Below are positions 32,290 through 35,037 of a DNA stretch of 35,037 nucleotides, piece after piece; position 1 is the first letter of the stretch, and every line of letters starts with the position of its first letter. The position numbers and the translations under genes were made by a program. Source of the DNA: Myxococcales bacterium UBA1660 (lineage in GTDB: Bacteria > Myxococcota_A > Polyangia > Polyangiales > Houyiibacteriaceae); NCBI GenBank assembly GCA_002320815.1, contig DCLA01000011.1, forward strand, positions 1 to 35,037, written 5' to 3'. The notes under the pieces were generated by a model, which did not search any database, was not told where the DNA came from, and worked only from the letters and a program-made list of their open reading frames with translations.

Positions 32290-33288
32290 GTGCGCGCGCT
32301 CCTCGTGCTCGCGCTGGCCCTCTCCGCCTGCTCCTCCCCCGAGGAGCGGCGGGCCGAGGCGCTGGCCGAGTACGAGCGCGCTCCGAACGCCCCCCGGCTC
32401 CCGTCGGTCGCCGCGGCCGCGCCCGGGGAGCCGCTCCGGGAGCGGTTGATCGTCGGCGACCCGGTCACCGTGGACTCCGCGGGGCTCGCCCTCGCCGCCT
32501 GGCACGCCGACCCCTCGGTCGTCCCCGAGGTCCCGGGCGACCCCGTCGTCGTGGGTCCCCGCGCCGCCCTATTCGCCCGCGACTCCTTCGACGCCCACGC
32601 CCTCGCCCCAGCGGAGCCGGGGGGCATGGGTCGCGCGCCGAACACCAAGACTCGCCACAACGGCCAGCGTTTCCTCCACCGGATCGAAGTGCTCCTCGCC
32701 GGCGACACGCCCTACCGCGACTACGTCCGGCTGGTCACCGCCCTGGACGCCGCCGAGAACCGCCCGGTCTTCGCCGTGGACACCCCTGCCGGCCGGGGGT
32801 CCCTCGCCCACCCCTTCGCCTACGATCCCGAGCGCTGCCGGAGCATGAACTGCGGCAACGTCTTCGCCCGGCGCCGCTCGGTGCCCGACCCCCCGGCTCC
32901 CGACCTCTGGGATCTGCGCGGCGACCTCGACCTCCGCGTCACCGTGGTGCTCGACCGGCGCGGCCTGGACGTCTTCGGCCGCCCCGGCCCCTTCGCCGAG
33001 GGGTGCCGCGCGTCGCGCGCGGCCGACGCCACCGGCCCGCTCTTCCCTCGGGGGAGCGGCCTCGACCTCGGGTCCCTCGACGCCTGCCTCGCCTCCCTCA
33101 CCGAGCGCTTCGGAGCCCAGACCGTCACCATCCAGCCCGCGCCCGAGACTCCCTGGCGCGAGGTCGCCGCGGTCATGGGATCGCTCTCCCGGCGCGAGGG
33201 GCTCCAGCCCGCGCTCACCTTCCCCGACGCCGCCACCGAGACCGCCGCCCTCGACGCCTGGCGCGCGCGGTGGCGACCCGACGAGTAG
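32290..33288 (+). CDS. Lipoprotein with ExbD/TolR-like domain
   Basis: The 332-residue protein has a short lipoprotein signal (VLALALSAC, Cys14). The C-terminal 100 or so residues (LDLRVTVVLDRRGLDVFG to PETPWREVAAVMGSLSRREG) follow the strand-helix order of ExbD/TolR periplasmic domains, with an insertion after the second strand. ExbD proteins are normally anchored by an N-terminal transmembrane helix and partner ExbB; here the anchor would be lipid. The long N-terminal half has two Cys in DPERCRSMNCGN and no known match. GTG 32290 is four bases after the aldehyde dehydrogenase stop, suggesting co-transcription. The ExbD likeness is an inference from pattern. Confidence 0.65.
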   Translation: MRALLVLALALSACSSPEERRAEALAEYERAPNAPRLPSVAAAAPGEPLRERLIVGDPVTVDSAGLALAAWHADPSVVPEVPGDPVVVGPRAALFARDSFDAHALAPAEPGGMGRAPNTKTRHNGQRFLHRIEVLLAGDTPYRDYVRLVTALDAAENRPVFAVDTPAGRGSLAHPFAYDPERCRSMNCGNVFARRRSVPDPPAPDLWDLRGDLDLRVTVVLDRRGLDVFGRPGPFAEGCRASRAADATGPLFPRGSGLDLGSLDACLASLTERFGAQTVTIQPAPETPWREVAAVMGSLSRREGLQPALTFPDAATETAALDAWRARWRPDE

Positions 33289-33360
33289 CCCGCCCCCGAC
33301 GTCCCGCGCCCAGTCAGCCGCCGCTCCCAGTAGCCCGCCGCAGCCCGCGCTCAGTACGCC
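33284..33360. repeat. Degenerate stop-codon-linked repeats between convergent genes
   Basis: AGTAGCCCGCC occurs exactly at 33284-33294, where it covers the lipoprotein gene's stop, and at 33329-33339. Weaker AGT-led copies are at 33312 and 33353. The gap has no other feature. Confidence 0.45.
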
Positions 33361-34325
33361 ACGCCCTCGGCCGCGGCCGCCTCCCGGGCTTCGCGGCTCA
33401 CGATCCCCCCGATGTCGCTGTCGGCGAAGTCCGCCGCGGGCGCCGGGGCCGCCGCTCGACCGCGGGCGGGAAGCACGCCGCGGCCCCCGTGGGCCCGCCG
33501 CCGGGGCGCCCGGACCCGCGAGGGTCGCGCGGTCATCCGCCGACTCACCGCCGGCGGCGCCGGCTCGAGCAGTCCCCGGCCCTCCAGCTCCCGGAAGCTC
33601 AGCGAGCGCTCGTCCTCGGCCAACACCCGCCGCCCCATGTAGAGCGCGGTTCCCCGCCGCAGCAGGAGGCGCTGCCGACCCGCGTGCGCGATCATCTCCC
33701 GGTAGGTGAGGATCTCCGCCTCGCCCCCGGTGAGCTGCGCGATCTGCGCGAACTGCTGCCCGCCGGCGTCGGACATCCCGCTGGCCTGCACGGTGTGGAA
33801 GGTGATCTCCATCCGGCGCGCCCGCTCGAGCAGCGCCGCCCGGTCGACCCCGTAACTCTTGGCGGGCGCGTCACCGATCAGGAAGACCAGCTTCGCCCCG
33901 CGCTCGCTCCAGTTCATCTCGTCCACCGCGAGCTGGAGCGCCGCGTCGACGTCCTCCTCGTAGTCCCCGCCGCCCGATGCATGCAGCCCCATGAGCTCGG
34001 TGTGGATGGCGTCGACGTCGTCGGTCAGCGGCACCACCCGGGTGTGCTCGGAGTCCGTCCGGTCCCGGTAGATCACCAGCCCGAAGCGCACCTCCGGCGT
34101 CGGCGTCCCCGCGAGGATCCCGTTGGCCGTGGCCCAGAGGTGCTCCTTCACCTGGGCGATCTCGTCGGCCATCGACCCGGTGGCGTCGATGGCGAAGACC
34201 ACGTCGATCTTCGGCCGCGGCGCGCGGGCCGGCGTCACGGCGGGGACCGGGGTCCCGGTCTGAGCGAGGGAAGGCGCGGCGAGCAGCGTGAGCGCGAGCG
34301 CGGCGAAGGGTGGGGCGATCCTCAT
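33351..34325 (-). CDS. Exported VWA-domain protein
   Basis: The 324-residue protein has a signal peptide (ALALTLLAAPSLAQ). A von Willebrand A domain follows, with the metal-site motif DATGSM in IDVVFAIDATGSMADEIA, a Thr site in VVPLTDDVDAIHTEL and GGGDYEEDVDAAL, and LVFLIGDAPAKSYG. It should bind ligands or partner proteins in the periplasm in a metal-dependent way. The C-terminal 70 residues are Arg/Pro/Ala-rich and probably disordered. ATG 34325 gives the clean signal peptide; an upstream in-frame GTG at 34409 would add a basic, unlikely extension. It is divergent from the last lipoprotein gene across a 122-base gap. Confidence 0.87.
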   Translation of the reverse strand: MRIAPPFAALALTLLAAPSLAQTGTPVPAVTPARAPRPKIDVVFAIDATGSMADEIAQVKEHLWATANGILAGTPTPEVRFGLVIYRDRTDSEHTRVVPLTDDVDAIHTELMGLHASGGGDYEEDVDAALQLAVDEMNWSERGAKLVFLIGDAPAKSYGVDRAALLERARRMEITFHTVQASGMSDAGGQQFAQIAQLTGGEAEILTYREMIAHAGRQRLLLRRGTALYMGRRVLAEDERSLSFRELEGRGLLEPAPPAVSRRMTARPSRVRAPRRRAHGGRGVLPARGRAAAPAPAADFADSDIGGIVSREAREAAAAEGVAY

Positions 34326-34434
34326 GGCCCGGCCAGGACGCGCGGCTCCGGCCTTCGATCTCCGCGACGACGATTTCTTCGCTCTGGCGGCATCTTTCCG
34401 TCGCCCCACCTCGCGACATCGCCACCCGCGGCTC

Positions 34435-34440
34435 TATCCT
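34435..34440 (+). promoter_or_regulatory. -10 box TATCCT, leaderless start
   Basis: TATCCT ends 7 nt before ATG 34448, with no Shine-Dalgarno sequence between. Confidence 0.5.
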
Positions 34441-34447
34441 TCTGCCC

Positions 34448-35037
34448 ATGCTTCGACCCCGCTTCGCCCTTCTCCTCCCCTTGCTCCTCCTCTCCCTCGC
34501 CGGCTGCGGCGACGACGACGGCGGCGGCGGGGATGACGGCGACGGCGACGGCACCACCGCCGATCTGGGCACCACCCCGACCCCGGCCGAGCGAAGCACC
34601 CCCGCGGCCTACGTCCGCGGCGACCACCCCCGGCTGATCATCGAGCTCGACGTCGCCCCCGGCCTCGCTCCCCGCGCCGGCGTCGCCGACCTGGTCACCG
34701 GCGCCCTCGGCGAGATCCTCGACAAGCCGGGCGGCATCACCGTCAGCGCCGACGACACCCTGAGCGAAGACCAGATGAAGGACATCTGGACCGCCGACGA
34801 CCTCCAGACCCTGGCGGTCGCCACCTTCGACCAGGTGGGCGCGGACGACGCCGCCGTCTTCCAGACCCTCTGGCTCAGCGGGCGCTACGAAGCCGACGGC
34901 GTCCTCGCCGTGGCCTGGGCCAACCGCTACATCGCCATCTTCCCGGAGACCATCGAGTCCGCATGCGGCGCGCTCCTCCCCACCATCCAAGAGCGCATCT
35001 GTCGCGAGGCCGAGGGGGTCTGGATGCGCCTCGGATC
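34448..35037 (+). CDS. Lipoprotein, 3' end outside window
   Basis: The frame from ATG 34448 stays open to the window end (about 196 residues). The N-terminus is a lipoprotein signal with Cys20 (LLLSLAGC). An Asp/Gly-rich linker (GDDDGGGGDDGDGDG) follows, then a folded domain (PRLIIELDVAPGLAPRAGVA, LTGALGE-like helices, DIWTADDLQTLAVATFDQVG). The order of strands and the later VLAVAWANRYIAIFP recall secreted zinc-metallopeptidase-like proteins of myxobacteria, but the part that would carry an HExxH motif is beyond the window, so no function is assigned. The start is supported by a -10 box at leaderless spacing. Confidence 0.72.
   Translation, partial: MLRPRFALLLPLLLLSLAGCGDDDGGGGDDGDGDGTTADLGTTPTPAERSTPAAYVRGDHPRLIIELDVAPGLAPRAGVADLVTGALGEILDKPGGITVSADDTLSEDQMKDIWTADDLQTLAVATFDQVGADDAAVFQTLWLSGRYEADGVLAVAWANRYIAIFPETIESACGALLPTIQERICREAEGVWMRLG

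Noticed and set aside
28878..32708. 1276-residue minus-strand frame
   Set aside because: It joins antisense of the aldehyde dehydrogenase and M23 genes to the real outer-membrane protein at its 3' end; only the last 232 residues (28878-29576) look like a protein.

Overview
The window is uniformly very rich in G+C and densely coded. It carries two membrane Ser/Thr protein kinases with PEGA-type or acidic extracellular tails, TPR/PEGA periplasmic proteins, at least seven small lipoproteins with Asp/Gly- or Pro/Glu-rich linkers, and many GTG starts. This combination points to a myxobacterium (Myxococcota, possibly a Sandaracinus-like or Polyangia-type lineage). That placement is an inference from gene style, not from a marker gene. 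No rRNA, tRNA, CRISPR array, integrase or IS element was seen. No gene-free stretch exceeds about 260 bases.

Layout. 3-1100: end of a TIM-barrel glycosidase-like protein. 1266-2918: Ser/Thr kinase with PEGA tail. 3179-7635: a lipid or xenobiotic oxidation module consisting of a ferritin-like metal-dependent hydrolase, a convergent AraC/VirS-type regulator, and a translationally coupled short-chain dehydrogenase plus Baeyer-Villiger-type flavin monooxygenase. 7742-9677: MarR regulator plus 14-TM drug exporter. 9679-11663: HAD phosphatase translationally coupled to N-succinylarginine dihydrolase (astB). 11773-16085: lipoprotein, zinc-ribbon protein, and a catalytic/non-catalytic M16 peptidase pair. 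16117-18008: lipoprotein and TPR/coiled-coil membrane protein. 18087-21844: lipoprotein, second Ser/Thr kinase, TPR/PEGA protein, Cys-rich lipoprotein. 21877-24614: C1orf50/DUF2452 homologue, M17 aminopeptidase with a histone-H1-like tail, TetR regulator. 24655-26787: large lamin-tail lipoprotein behind a sigma-54-like promoter. 27016-28805: GT2 glycosyltransferase and an unknown protein. 28878-30424: M23 peptidase and outer-membrane protein. 30540-33288: aldehyde dehydrogenase and an ExbD-like lipoprotein. 33351-35037: VWA protein and the start of another lipoprotein cut by the window end.

The most striking signals are regulatory. (1) A 17-bp element, TGGCCACNNATGACAAG, occurs four times, as one pair before the metal-hydrolase gene and one pair before the SDR-BVMO operon. 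Spacing within each pair is 74 or 76 bp, and spacing to a TANNNT -10 box is identical in both promoters. It is the natural candidate operator of the AraC regulator encoded between them and defines a small regulon. (2) At least eight genes that begin a transcription unit have a TANNNT box ending 6-8 nt before the start codon and no Shine-Dalgarno sequence, which implies widespread leaderless transcription. (3) The HAD phosphatase gene lies between two exact 22-bp copies of the astB stop-codon region, as if inserted there. (4) The M17 aminopeptidase ends in Lys/Ala-rich, histone-like repeats built from 30-bp DNA units.
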